From CAZCTO01 sp964501725 (GTDB lineage: Bacteria; Bacillota; Clostridia; Saccharofermentanales; Saccharofermentanaceae): a stretch of 64,000 nt of DNA. The stretch is taken from positions 62,001-126,000 of the forward strand of contig CAZCTO010000001.1 in assembly GCA_964501725.1 (NCBI GenBank), written 5' to 3'. Each line of letters starts with the position of its first letter. Positions within the stretch are counted from its first letter, which is position 1. Positions 34,170 through 42,799 of this stretch are shown piece after piece. The position numbers were made by a program, and so were the translations under genes. The notes beneath the pieces are model-generated. The model was given only the letters and a program-made list of their open reading frames with translations, searched no databases and was not told the DNA's origin.

Positions 34170-35363
34170 TCACAGACTCCTGTTCTTAAGTTCATTAACA
34201 AATTGCTTAAGCCTGACGATGGCTTCATTGATATTATCCATCGATGCGGCATAGCTTATTCGTACAAATCCTTCTCCGCATTTTCCAAATGCGTTCCCTG
34301 GCACTATTGCGACTTTTTTCTCAGTAAGAAATCTTTCGCAAAATTCTTCCGAACTCAACCCAAGGTTACGGATTGACGGGAACGCATAAAAAGCACCCGT
34401 AGGTTCAAAACAAGTCAATCCTGCTTTCAAGAGACCGTTATAAATAACTCTTCTTCTGCGATTATATTCATTGCGCATATCACGAACTTCATTATCTCCG
34501 TTGAGAGCCGCTTCAATGACCGCAAACTGAGCCGTTGTGGGAGAACTCATGATGCAATACTGATGTACTTTGTTCATCGCCGATATAATTTCGGCGGGTC
34601 CAACCGCAAAACCGATTCTCCATCCGGTCATTGCAAATGATTTAGAAAAGCCGTTGACAACGATTGTCCGCTTGAAAAGAGACGGAATAGATGCAATCGA
34701 AAATAGAGGTTCATCATTATATGAAAGTTCAGAATACAACTCGTCGGATAGAATGATGACCTCAGGATGCTTCTCGAGAACCTTAGCGATTTCCATTAGT
34801 TCCTGCTTTGTCATTGTTGCTCCGGTCGGATTTGAAGGATAGCCAATTATAAGATACTTTGTTTTCGGCGTAATTGCTTTTTCCAAATCTTCCGGACGAA
34901 GCTTGAAAAGATCTTCCTCCCGGGTAGAAATAATAACCGGAACTCCGTGTGCCATTAAAACAGTCGCCTTATATGATACGAAGCATGGCTCGATAATGAT
35001 TACTTCATCTCCGGGATTAATCAGCGCCCGTGCTGCCAGATCAAGGGCCTCACTACCTCCAACGGTAACGATAATCTGTGAAACCGGATCATATTTCAAA
35101 GAGAATTTTCTATACATATATTCCGCAATCGCTTTACGAACTTCAATATATCCTTGATTAGGGGAATAATGGGTGTAACCCTGTTCCAAAGAGTATATTC
35201 CCGCTTCGCGAACTCTCCAGGGTGTTACGAAATCCGGTTCTCCGATGGAAAGCGAAATTACTTCCCCCTTCATCTCGTTGGCCAAATCAAAGAATCGCCG
35301 GATCGCAGACGGCGGAATTGAACTAACAACATTAGAAATTTTGATTTGATAATCCATGCTCAT
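34170..35363 (-). CDS. pyridoxal-phosphate aminotransferase, class I/II
   Basis: A 397-residue fold-type I aminotransferase. The N-terminal segment VISLSIGEPDFVTPWRVREA and the Gly/Tyr-rich GYTHYSPNQGYIEVRKAIA are typical of aspartate/aromatic aminotransferases. The PLP lysine lies in VVNGFSKSFAMTGWRIGFA, and a cofactor-contacting Asn in GYPSNPTGATMT. Candidate substrates are aspartate, aromatic or branched amino acids; the sequence does not decide. GAGGT precedes the start by eight bases. It lies 35 bases after an Lrp/AsnC-type gene, which probably regulates it, and three bases before prfB. Confidence 0.92.
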   Translation of the reverse strand: MSMDYQIKISNVVSSIPPSAIRRFFDLANEMKGEVISLSIGEPDFVTPWRVREAGIYSLEQGYTHYSPNQGYIEVRKAIAEYMYRKFSLKYDPVSQIIVTVGGSEALDLAARALINPGDEVIIIEPCFVSYKATVLMAHGVPVIISTREEDLFKLRPEDLEKAITPKTKYLIIGYPSNPTGATMTKQELMEIAKVLEKHPEVIILSDELYSELSYNDEPLFSIASIPSLFKRTIVVNGFSKSFAMTGWRIGFAVGPAEIISAMNKVHQYCIMSSPTTAQFAVIEAALNGDNEVRDMRNEYNRRRRVIYNGLLKAGLTCFEPTGAFYAFPSIRNLGLSSEEFCERFLTEKKVAIVPGNAFGKCGEGFVRISYAASMDNINEAIVRLKQFVNELKNRSL

Positions 35364-35398
35364 ATCAGATCTACCTCACAAAAGAAATTTCAGTCGTT

Positions 35399-35887
35399 TC
35401 ACAGGACTATGGTTTCTCTGTCATCAGCGATCTTGGAGCCGAAAACAATGCCGTTGGTCTTATACTTTTTTAAAATAAAGTGCGTCGATGTTGAAATAAC
35501 ACCATCAATCGGAGCAACTTTCTCAGAGACAAAGGAGGCAACCTCACGAAGAGTGGAATCTTCTATTATGATCATCAAGTCAAATCCGCCGGACATTAAA
35601 TAACACGACGTAACCTGCGGATATCGATATAATTGACTTGCCATTTGATCAAACCCCTTGTTTCGCTGAGGCGTAATTCTGATTTCAATCATAGCTGTAA
35701 CAGATTCACGGTCGGTCATTTCCCAATTAATGACAGCAGCATATCCCAGAATAACATGTTCATTATGAAGTCTTTCTAACTCTTCGGAAACTTCTGCTTC
35801 GTCCGCACCAAGCATTACAGCTAATTCCGGCTTAGATATCCGGGCATTACGTTCGATGATTTGAAGTAATTCTTGACGATTTAGCAT
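35399..35887 (-). CDS. Lrp/AsnC-family transcriptional regulator
   Basis: A 162-residue regulator with an N-terminal winged helix-turn-helix (LLQIIERNARISKPELAVML, about residues 7-60) and a C-terminal RAM/ACT-like ligand domain. The ligand domain contains TSCYLMSGGFDLMIIIED, the usual GxxD-bearing core. Such proteins form octamers and respond to amino acids. Its position just upstream of an aminotransferase gene suggests local control of amino acid metabolism. An inverted repeat at 35950-35967 upstream of this gene is a candidate operator. The start has a GGAGGTGC site. Confidence 0.92.
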   Translation of the reverse strand: MLNRQELLQIIERNARISKPELAVMLGADEAEVSEELERLHNEHVILGYAAVINWEMTDRESVTAMIEIRITPQRNKGFDQMASQLYRYPQVTSCYLMSGGFDLMIIIEDSTLREVASFVSEKVAPIDGVISTSTHFILKKYKTNGIVFGSKIADDRETIVL

Positions 35888-35949
35888 ATAGCACCTCCGA
35901 ACAATTTGTATATTTCAAGTATTGTACCACATCAACACCCAAAAACACA

Positions 35950-35967
35950 TAAACGTTGACGCGTTTA
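35950..35967. promoter_or_regulatory. inverted repeat, candidate operator
   Basis: TAAACG-N6-CGTTTA lies in the 89-base gap between the PHP gene and the Lrp-like gene. It is the only clear symmetric element there. A possible -10 TACAAT lies closer to the Lrp start. Autoregulation by the Lrp-type protein or control by a LacI-type repressor are both possible. Confidence 0.3.
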
Positions 35968-35976
35968 CATTAATCA

Positions 35977-36828
35977 TTATGATGAAAAAACGCTCATCAC
36001 ATTTGAAAAATCGATGTCAGATAAATTATACTTCCCCAAGATACCGGATCGATAGTGTATTCCATGATAATCACTACCTGAAGTGACAAACAATCCATTT
36101 TCGATCGTAATTCTCCTGACTTCATCACAATACTTTATTGAATGAGAGGGATGATAACATTCAACACCTCGAAGACCTTCACCTTTTAGTCGTCTAATCA
36201 TATCCTGAATACGGTTTTCTCCGGGATGTGCGAGAACCGGAATGCCTCCGTCTTCCCTTATTGCATGGAGCACTTCACTGGTTTCCGGGTAATCTTTTTT
36301 TACGTCAAGCTCTCCCCTGCTGTCAAAAAACTTTTTCAAGGATGACTCGTTCATTTTCTTGACATAGCCTGAATTAAGTAATTCAAGGATAATATGATAT
36401 TTAAAAATCTGTCCGTCGCTAGTCAGTTTCAGCACAGAGTCATAATCAATGGCATAGCCCATTTTATTCAAGACATTAATTTGTTTTAGGGCAACATTAT
36501 TTCTCATTTGTTGTGTATCGCGTACTATTTGAGATATGTTCCCGAACTTAAAAGGCACATCACCCGGCCAATAAGCCAGAAGATGTGCCTTTTTTCCTGA
36601 TTGACTGTCTCTTGTTGAAAGTTCTGTCCCGCGAATTAATCGAATTCCCTTGGATGAAGCATTTGCAAAATGCATTTCTGACTTACCGGTAAGCCAGTAC
36701 AAAGAATCATGATCCGTAAACGAGATATATTGTACATTCTTATGTGCTGCTTGTTCCAGAATGCTTTCCGGAGAATCGGACCCATCCGAATACTCGGTAT
36801 GAACATGCAAGTCAATACAGCAAGACAT
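35977..36828 (-). CDS. PHP-domain phosphoesterase (YciV/TrpH-like)
   Basis: A 283-residue PHP-domain protein. Metal-binding motifs are IDLHVHTEYSDGSDSPESIL at the N-terminus, ISFTDHDSL, and later PVLAHPGENR and TSGSDYHGIH. This arrangement matches the group that includes the E. coli 5'-3' exoribonuclease RNase AM (YciV), which also acts on 3',5'-nucleotide bisphosphates. That activity is inferred from family membership only. The gene starts two bases after the malic enzyme gene, so the two are co-transcribed. Confidence 0.87.
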   Translation of the reverse strand: MSCCIDLHVHTEYSDGSDSPESILEQAAHKNVQYISFTDHDSLYWLTGKSEMHFANASSKGIRLIRGTELSTRDSQSGKKAHLLAYWPGDVPFKFGNISQIVRDTQQMRNNVALKQINVLNKMGYAIDYDSVLKLTSDGQIFKYHIILELLNSGYVKKMNESSLKKFFDSRGELDVKKDYPETSEVLHAIREDGGIPVLAHPGENRIQDMIRRLKGEGLRGVECYHPSHSIKYCDEVRRITIENGLFVTSGSDYHGIHYRSGILGKYNLSDIDFSNVMSVFSS

Positions 36829-36830
36829 TG

Positions 36831-38003
36831 TTATATTCTCGCAACATTACTCTTTCTTGCGGCTTCAGCAACAGCTGCAGCAACGGCTTTTCCGACTCTC
36901 GGATCAAAAGCGTCCGGAATGATGAACTCCGGATTGAGTTCTGATTCAGAAACCAAATCAGCGATTGCATAAGCAGCAGCAAGCTTCATATCATCATTTA
37001 TATCGCTAGCGCGAACATCAAGTGCACCTCTGAAAATGCCGGGGAACGCAAGCACATTGTTGATTTGGTTCGGAAAATCGGAACGTCCGGTAGCCATAAC
37101 TTTGACACCGGCTTTGTGTGCTTCTTCAGGCAGGATTTCAGGTACCGGGTTTGCGCAGGCAAAAACAATCGGATCCTTGGCCATTGTGCTAACCATATCC
37201 GAAGTAAGGACGCCCGGGGCGGATACTCCTATGAATACGTCGGCACCTACGAGGACATCACGCAGGCTTCCTTTTTTTAACGAACGATTGGTAAGCGATG
37301 CGATATCCATCTTCGCGGAATTAAGATCTTCACGGCCTTCCCAAATGGCTCCGGTCCGGTCACAGAGAATAATATTTTTAAGACCGCATGATATCAATAA
37401 TTTGGTTATTGCTGTGGCAGCGGCTCCCGCACCATTAATGACAACGGTGATTTCATCCATTTTTTTATCGACAATCCGAAGTGCGTTAACAAGACCTGCA
37501 AGCGTAACAACAGCAGTTCCGTGCTGATCATCATGAAAAATCGGAATATCGCATATTGCCTTAAGGCGTTCTTCAATTTCAAAACATCTTGGCGCCGAAA
37601 TATCTTCGAGATTGATTCCGCCAAAAGAACCGGCTAGCAAAGCAACTGTGTTGACAATGTCGTCTACATTTTTGGATCGGATGCAAAGCGGGAATGCGTC
37701 AACATCACCAAATGCTTTGAATAGTGCGCACTTGCCCTCCATTACCGGCATCCCTGCTTCCGGACCTATATCGCCGAGGCCGAGAACAGCAGTTCCATCG
37801 GTGACAACAGCAACAAGATTGTGACGTCTTGTATATTTATATGAAAGATCGACATTTTCGGAAATTTCAAGACACGGTTCCGCAACTCCCGGTGTATACG
37901 CAATTGAAAGTTCTTTTTTTGAACCGACCGGAGCACGAGCTATAACCTCGATCTTTCCCTTCCATTCAATATGTTTCTGGATTGCTTCCTGTTTCACATC
38001 CAT
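36831..38003 (-). CDS. NAD(P)-dependent malic enzyme
   Basis: A 390-residue malic enzyme of the short bacterial type. It catalyses oxidative decarboxylation of malate to pyruvate. The N-terminal catalytic part contains LSIAYTPGVAEPCLEI and VAVVTDGTAVLGLGDIGPEA, then PIFHDDQHGTAVVTLAGLVN with metal ligands. The nucleotide-binding motif is VVINGAGAAATAITKLLI. A later segment FACANPVPEILPEEAHKAG is also conserved. It lacks the phosphotransacetylase-like tail of MaeB. The gene follows a 150-base gap from the membrane protein gene and probably begins a unit with the PHP gene. Confidence 0.94.
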   Translation of the reverse strand: MDVKQEAIQKHIEWKGKIEVIARAPVGSKKELSIAYTPGVAEPCLEISENVDLSYKYTRRHNLVAVVTDGTAVLGLGDIGPEAGMPVMEGKCALFKAFGDVDAFPLCIRSKNVDDIVNTVALLAGSFGGINLEDISAPRCFEIEERLKAICDIPIFHDDQHGTAVVTLAGLVNALRIVDKKMDEITVVINGAGAAATAITKLLISCGLKNIILCDRTGAIWEGREDLNSAKMDIASLTNRSLKKGSLRDVLVGADVFIGVSAPGVLTSDMVSTMAKDPIVFACANPVPEILPEEAHKAGVKVMATGRSDFPNQINNVLAFPGIFRGALDVRASDINDDMKLAAAYAIADLVSESELNPEFIIPDAFDPRVGKAVAAAVAEAARKSNVARI

Positions 38004-38153
38004 GTTGATCCCTCCGAAAACATTATATTTATCCTATACCATGATAAAAGAATTAATACGCAAAAACAATCGATATTTCCACCAAAGTATTGCATGAATA
38101 ATATACCAAAACCTTGCAATTCCACATCTTACAGGAATAAAAAACCGATCACG

Positions 38154-38903
38154 TTAAATTGATTCCGGGAACTCTCTTGTGATTATGTAGAAAGCACCTA
38201 TGTTTTTCCCGATTGCAAACAAAAGAAACGCAAAGAGAAATCCGTCAATTAAATAAAACCCTATTGATTCAATATTGATCAATAATGAAATCAGCCACGA
38301 AACGACCTGTTGAAAAAAATATATGGTTAATACATTCATAAAAATAGACAGCTTGAATCCTTTAGTTATCTTCACGCTCTTCATAATCGATACCAGCACA
38401 GGTTTCTTTTCGATCATTATTATCGCCGGTGAAAGATATACCGCGGAAACAACAAAAAATGCAAGCAACATAAGCATCGGAACCTGAGCAAGAAAACTAA
38501 ACGGAATTAACAGCAGCAATACAAATGCAAGCAACGATGGTATACTCTTGAAAATACCTGCCGGTGAGTACTTCTGATTATCCTGTGATCGATCACAAAA
38601 AAAGATATGGGTCGACAAAAATATGAATAAAAAAAATAATATAGTAACGATAAAACTTGCAGCAATATAGATCATGTTCCCCGTCGACAAATGGGGTAGC
38701 GAAATCTGTGAAACCTGAGCATCAGTCATTGATTCAACCTGCTCAAGCCATTCAGTAATACCCTTCATATCCGGGTCGCCGGGCGGGGAAATTCTCATGA
38801 TTGCCGCAAATGCAAACAAAACAATGAATAGCAACCGCGATACCCACTTATTGCTTGTTGACTCAATTCGAAATGAATCAAAAAGGAACCCTGCAAATTT
38901 CAT
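38154..38903 (-). CDS. polytopic membrane protein of unknown function
   Basis: A 249-residue protein with about five or six transmembrane helices. The first (about 22-40, WVSRLLFIVLFAFAAIMRI) is followed by a loop of about 50 residues and then closely spaced hydrophobic segments (MIYIAASFIVTILFFLFIF and later). The segment AIIMIEKKPVLVSIMKSVKI before a helix resembles the cytoplasmic loop of DUF975/YciC-type proteins, but I am not sure of that. It starts four bases after the [2Fe-2S] protein gene, so it may be the last member of the redox cluster. No catalytic motif is visible. Confidence 0.55.
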   Translation of the reverse strand: MKFAGFLFDSFRIESTSNKWVSRLLFIVLFAFAAIMRISPPGDPDMKGITEWLEQVESMTDAQVSQISLPHLSTGNMIYIAASFIVTILFFLFIFLSTHIFFCDRSQDNQKYSPAGIFKSIPSLLAFVLLLLIPFSFLAQVPMLMLLAFFVVSAVYLSPAIIMIEKKPVLVSIMKSVKITKGFKLSIFMNVLTIYFFQQVVSWLISLLINIESIGFYLIDGFLFAFLLFAIGKNIGAFYIITREFPESI

Positions 38904-38907
38904 AGGT

Positions 38908-39279
38908 TTATTGCTGCACAGACGCTATGGAAAGATCTTCACACGGGCAACCGTTGATTATGTGTTCGGCAACGACTCTCTTCGCCTTATTTGCATCCAT
39001 CTTAACATAGGTACACTTTGTGCCGTCCGAATCAATAACTTCGACAATCGGCTCAAGTTTGCACAAACCGAGACACCCTGTCATCGATACACTGACGTCA
39101 GCAACACCTCTTGTTTTCAGTTCTTCAACAAGTGCTGTCATAACCGGCCTAGCACCCGCAGCAATACCACAGGTTGCCATCCCAACGACAATACGCTTGC
39201 CGGATTGACTTCTGGCAGACAAGTCTAATTTGGCCTTGTTTTTAATCTGTAAAAGTTCTTCCATTGATTTCATTTTCAA
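38908..39279 (-). CDS. thioredoxin-like [2Fe-2S] ferredoxin (NuoE/HydC-like)
   Basis: A 123-residue protein with the thioredoxin-like [2Fe-2S] fold. The ligands are Cys in MATCGIAAGARPV, then Cys in MTGCLGLCKLEPIVEV, with a further Cys in NGCPCEDL. Such proteins are electron carriers or subunits of NADH-linked hydrogenase and NuoE. No NuoF- or HydA-type partner lies next to it here. It overlaps the upstream ATPase gene by four bases, tying it to the cluster at 39276-43200. A signalling or electron-transfer role with the hydrogenase-like protein is likely. Confidence 0.87.
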   Translation of the reverse strand: MKMKSMEELLQIKNKAKLDLSARSQSGKRIVVGMATCGIAAGARPVMTALVEELKTRGVADVSVSMTGCLGLCKLEPIVEVIDSDGTKCTYVKMDANKAKRVVAEHIINGCPCEDLSIASVQQ

Positions 39280-39827
39280 ATTCCTCCTAATATTTTTACT
39301 TGTTGTTCTTCAATATACTGTGAAAGAAAGAGATAGACTTCCGGATCGGATAGCGGGACTCCATCAAGCTTACTCCTTATCTCCCGGGTATCAACAATTG
39401 ATTCGTCTTCACCTATGGATAGAAAATGAATTACGAAATCACTGTCAACATATGTCGAGATAAGTGCCGCCAAGCTCTCACCGGTATTACCCATCGGCAA
39501 ACGGTCAATCGAAGAAAGAACCATGATTGCATCCACGACCGTGCCAACACCGAGCGTTGATTGAAGAAATAGTGACCCGCCTGTCAGTTCACACATTTCT
39601 TTCAGAAGCGGCAGACCCAGACCAACTTTTCTGGTAGTTCTTGTTGTCGAAAACGGATCCGTTACCTTTTTTAAAAAGTCTTCCGACATGCCGGATCCGT
39701 TATCCGATATCTTCATTCTCAAACGGTCATTTGCTTTGTCTATAACGATTTCAATGTTCATAATTGTTGCGCCCGCAGAAATCGAGTTTGTCAGGATATC
39801 AAGCAAATGCAACGATAGATCTCGCAA
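39276..39827 (-). CDS. HATPase_c protein without phosphoacceptor domain
   Basis: A 183-residue protein with a GHKL ATPase domain in the first 110 residues. The N box is LHLLDILTNSISAGAT, the G1 box is ISDNGSGMSEDFL, and the lid/G2 region is STTRTTRKVGLGLPLLKEM. There is no HisKA dimerisation domain, receiver or membrane segment. The last 70 residues are a separate alpha/beta-looking part. This type recurs beside hydrogenase-like iron-sulfur proteins in Clostridia. It may be an anti-sigma-like kinase or a regulatory ATPase. It is coupled by a four-base overlap to the [2Fe-2S] gene. Confidence 0.82.
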   Translation of the reverse strand: MRDLSLHLLDILTNSISAGATIMNIEIVIDKANDRLRMKISDNGSGMSEDFLKKVTDPFSTTRTTRKVGLGLPLLKEMCELTGGSLFLQSTLGVGTVVDAIMVLSSIDRLPMGNTGESLAALISTYVDSDFVIHFLSIGEDESIVDTREIRSKLDGVPLSDPEVYLFLSQYIEEQQVKILGGI

Positions 39828-39908
39828 AACTTTCCTCCGATAGAATAATTAATGAAGAATAGTAAAGCATCCAATTTGTAATGATATGCTTGTAACCCGG
39901 TTATTATA

Positions 39909-40664
39909 TCACCGAAGCATTAACTCTCGCAATGCAAATACAAAATCTTCACTATGAATCTCATCTCTATCCGGAATAACTACATCATAGCAAAAACCAG
40001 GATCTGATATATCTGCTAACGTATGCGCATCGGAATGCGTTACCATGTAATACCCGGTCAGTTCGGGATGTTTCGCTTGAAAATCGGTTTTTAAGGCATT
40101 TCTGCTCAGTTCAAGAATTTTGCCTGGAAATTCAGGGGGAATTGAGCCAAGACTGCTTAAAATACTGTATGAATCGCGATCGACATGCGCGGGTATTACA
40201 ACTCCGTTTTTCGAGAGAACAGCAGAAACCAATTCTTGGGATGAAAGCATACTGGATGTTGAAAGAAGCATCGCTTCTTCCGCGCAAACAACATCATTTG
40301 CATCAAACAGAAGCTGCTTTCCGAAAATATCAATTCGATTGGGTATCTTAATCCTTTTCTCAGTATAATACTCATCAAACTGACTGGCAGAAATAATGTC
40401 CGGAAAAAGTGCAATCATATGAAATCCTTCGGCACACTCCATCTCCATTCCGGGTATTACCAAGGGAATTCTCTTGCCTTGTCCACTCAGTGTCTTTGCT
40501 ATCTGCTGAGCAGATTGAACATTTTTGCATGAGCCATGATCGGTAATAGCAATCACGTCCAGTTTGTTAAGAGAAGCCATTAAAACAATATTGCCGGGTG
40601 TCATCAAATCGTCGGCACAAGGTGAAAGTGCAGAATGAATATGCAGATCACATGACAGAATCAT
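39909..40664 (-). CDS. PHP-domain protein in redox cluster
   Basis: A 251-residue PHP-domain protein. Metal-binding motifs are CDLHIHSALSPCADD at the N-terminus, DVIAITDHGSC, then VIPAHVDRD and VTHSDAHTLADI. It differs from the YciV-like protein at 35977 and belongs to the short group found with DRTGG and hydrogenase-like genes. The substrate is unknown; a phosphoester hydrolase is the safe statement. Its first base overlaps the last base of the DRTGG-like gene, so they are one transcription unit. Confidence 0.85.
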   Translation of the reverse strand: MILSCDLHIHSALSPCADDLMTPGNIVLMASLNKLDVIAITDHGSCKNVQSAQQIAKTLSGQGKRIPLVIPGMEMECAEGFHMIALFPDIISASQFDEYYTEKRIKIPNRIDIFGKQLLFDANDVVCAEEAMLLSTSSMLSSQELVSAVLSKNGVVIPAHVDRDSYSILSSLGSIPPEFPGKILELSRNALKTDFQAKHPELTGYYMVTHSDAHTLADISDPGFCYDVVIPDRDEIHSEDFVFALRELMLR

Positions 40665-41023
40665 TACATACTCTCCGGGTATTGATTGAGTAAATCATGC
40701 AGATCGCAAACCGATTTATATGTATCCTTTTCGGTAGAGCATATGCAAACGTCTTCGTCCCGTGCCTTTTGCAAAACCGCTTCATCCACATGGACTCCCT
40801 CGGTAATTATAACCAAGGGGCAATTGGTCAGTGAGGCGACAGCTACAACATTCATGCTGCTTAAAATAGTAAACCAGCAGCAGTCACTTTCAAGGCGTGA
40901 CATAACCCAACTCAACATGTCACAGCAGTATCCGGAGGATATAGTCTTATCTGAAGCATTATCCGTCAGGATCTTCAGTCCGAGTTTATCAATAATGGCA
41001 TCAACTCTTAGTCTATTACTCAT
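40664..41023 (-). CDS. DRTGG-like domain protein
   Basis: A 119-residue protein that I assign to the DRTGG/HPr-kinase-N-like fold. It has a ligand-binding-type segment SGYCCDMLSWVMSRLESDC followed by FTILSSMNVVAVASLTNCPL and VIITEGVHVDEAVLQKARDE. No kinase domain is present, so it is probably a small-ligand sensor. A second, similar protein is encoded at 42796-43200, and both flank the hydrogenase-like gene. Cys-rich segments (YCC, DCC) could respond to redox state. That is inference. Confidence 0.75.
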   Translation of the reverse strand: MSNRLRVDAIIDKLGLKILTDNASDKTISSGYCCDMLSWVMSRLESDCCWFTILSSMNVVAVASLTNCPLVIITEGVHVDEAVLQKARDEDVCICSTEKDTYKSVCDLHDLLNQYPESM

Positions 41024-41044
41024 CTACAATCACCTCGAACATGC

Positions 41045-42364
41045 TCAGTTCGTTCCTTTTCTCATAATGATGCAATCTTCGATATGTGCCTTGCCTTGAA
41101 CAATGTCTTCTGCCATAGATGCACATGACGGTGCTCCGCACGCACCACAGTCAAGACCGGGAAGCGTCTCTATTATTTTATCAATTTGATCGAATTTTGA
41201 CATGGCTTCTCCGATGTTATCAGATAAGCGCATTGCATTATTTTCGACTAAGGGGAAGTTCCAGCGATCTGATATTGGCAGATCGTCTGAGACAAGCTGC
41301 TTTACGTCAGCATCCCACGAATTAAAAGTTTCATCCACGAACTCCCGAAGTCTTGCTGTCGCGGCAAAGCGATTGGATATTGTCAGCGGTCCGCCAACAC
41401 ATCCCCCAAAGCAGCATGATGGCTCGACGAATGAGATGCCCGGAAGGTGATCTGATTCTATTTCATCCATTATTTCCGCTACGTTTCCGATCCCGTCAAC
41501 AGTGAGAAAATTATCGATCTGAGTTGCCAAAGCTTCTCCGCCAAGCACGGCACAGCGTAAACCTTCGTCATTTGATAAATAAATGTGACTTGAAGAACTT
41601 GCTTCATTATCTGAATATGTTTTCTTATCCAGAATTCGTATCAAACGTGAATAGACGTCATGAATTCCAATCACCCGATCAACGTTTGATGTTTCCATGC
41701 CGAGCGGGTTCATCGTTAGTGTCTTTTTCGCCGGGCAGGGAGAAAAATATACAACAGAGATTTCGTTTTTTGAATCAATCTTTAATTGCTCAGAAAGTAC
41801 AGTACGGGCATATCGCGCAGTAAATTCAAACGGTGATTCCAGCGCTGCCAGTCGTGGAATCAGTGTCCTGTACTTCATCTGGATGAGTCGTACAATGACC
41901 GGACATGACGAAGATATAAGCGGGAAACACAATTTACGTTGGTTCTCAGGCAATGAAAGATATATCTGATTTTTTTCTTTAATAATTTCTCTGAGACCTC
42001 TTACGTATGCGGAGGATCCGATCGACTCATCAAAAACATAGTCAAAGCCCAGACTGATGATTGCGCTCATGATTTTTGATCGTGATGATTTATGAGGAAA
42101 CTGCGTGAAAAGGACCGGGGAAACTACCGCAACTTTCAATTTGTCTTTGATGGCTTCGAGTGTGCTGTTAAAATCATCTGTCAAAGCGATTTTGGCATGA
42201 TAAGGACATATTCGTATGCACTCTGAGCAATCAACACATCGGACTTCATCAATGACTGCTTTACCGTTCCTGACCCGGATTGCTTCAGTTGGGCAACCCT
42301 TGATGCAATTGGTACATCCGACACACAATTCTTTTTTCAGCGAGACACTATGAAGCTTATTCAC
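41045..42364 (-). CDS. divergent [FeFe]-hydrogenase-like iron-sulfur protein
   Basis: A 439-residue protein. Two [4Fe-4S] ferredoxin motifs (about 14-24 CVGCTNCIKGC and 43-53 CVDCSECIRIC) precede the hydrogenase large-subunit domain. Its H-cluster motifs are degenerate but keep the metal-ligand Cys residues: SSSCPVI (usually TSCCP), SPCPAKK and EPSCCFGGCVGGPL. The Cys that normally shuttles protons is Ser. An RnfB-type Fe-S motif (GLDCGACGAPSCASMAEDI) ends the protein. No PAS domain is present. I read it as a sensory-type (group D-like) [FeFe] hydrogenase homologue. It stands in a cluster with DRTGG, ATPase, PHP and ferredoxin genes. Confidence 0.85.
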   Translation of the reverse strand: MNKLHSVSLKKELCVGCTNCIKGCPTEAIRVRNGKAVIDEVRCVDCSECIRICPYHAKIALTDDFNSTLEAIKDKLKVAVVSPVLFTQFPHKSSRSKIMSAIISLGFDYVFDESIGSSAYVRGLREIIKEKNQIYLSLPENQRKLCFPLISSSCPVIVRLIQMKYRTLIPRLAALESPFEFTARYARTVLSEQLKIDSKNEISVVYFSPCPAKKTLTMNPLGMETSNVDRVIGIHDVYSRLIRILDKKTYSDNEASSSSHIYLSNDEGLRCAVLGGEALATQIDNFLTVDGIGNVAEIMDEIESDHLPGISFVEPSCCFGGCVGGPLTISNRFAATARLREFVDETFNSWDADVKQLVSDDLPISDRWNFPLVENNAMRLSDNIGEAMSKFDQIDKIIETLPGLDCGACGAPSCASMAEDIVQGKAHIEDCIIMRKGTN

Positions 42365-42376
42365 ATAAACCCCTTC

Positions 42377-42799
42377 CTATGAAAAACGAACGACCAGTTT
42401 AATTCTGGTCCCCTTTCCCAGTTCAGATTCGATCTGTAAGTCATCCACATTCTTTCTTATATTCGGCAGACCCATTCCCGCGCCAAAACCCATTTCCCGC
42501 GCAGCATCCGGAGCGGTAGAGAATCCCTCCGTCATTGCCTTGTCGATGTCCTCAATTCCGGGACCTTTATCAATGATTTCAATTATTACGGATTCCGGAG
42601 ACACGGAAACAATTGCCACACCGCCGCCGCCGTGAATAACCGCATTAATCTCCGCTTCATACATTGCAATCGCAGCACGCTTAACATGCTCCGGGTTAAC
42701 ACCAATACGAATCAATGATCGCTTCATCGAACTGGAGGCTTCACCGGCATGAGTAAAGTCGTTTGCCTTTATTTCATATTCTCGTATTAGAGGTTCTAT
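42377..42799 (-). CDS. RsbW-like ATP-binding protein with probable AUA start
   Basis: A protein of 140 residues with an anti-sigma/RsbW-type ATPase domain: MYEAEINAVIHGGGG (N box), IIDKGPGIEDIDKAM (G1) and GFGAGMGLPNIRKNVD (G2). From the only ATG (42727) the product would be 116 residues and lose the conserved N-terminal strand. The frame upstream of that ATG is open and reads EPLIREYEIKANDFTHAGE, the expected family N-terminus. The best start is ATA at 42799. It overlaps the previous stop as ATAG and sits seven bases after a perfect AAGGAGG. The ATG at 42727 has no binding site. A sequencing error turning ATG into ATA is the alternative. Confidence 0.75.
   Translation of the reverse strand: MEPLIREYEIKANDFTHAGEASSSMKRSLIRIGVNPEHVKRAAIAMYEAEINAVIHGGGGVAIVSVSPESVIIEIIDKGPGIEDIDKAMTEGFSTAPDAAREMGFGAGMGLPNIRKNVDDLQIESELGKGTRIKLVVRFS

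Noticed and set aside
37036..37527. Open frame of 163 codons on the plus strand
   Set aside because: It is antisense to the malic enzyme gene; its Ala/Thr/Pro-rich product is a mirror of that gene's codon use.
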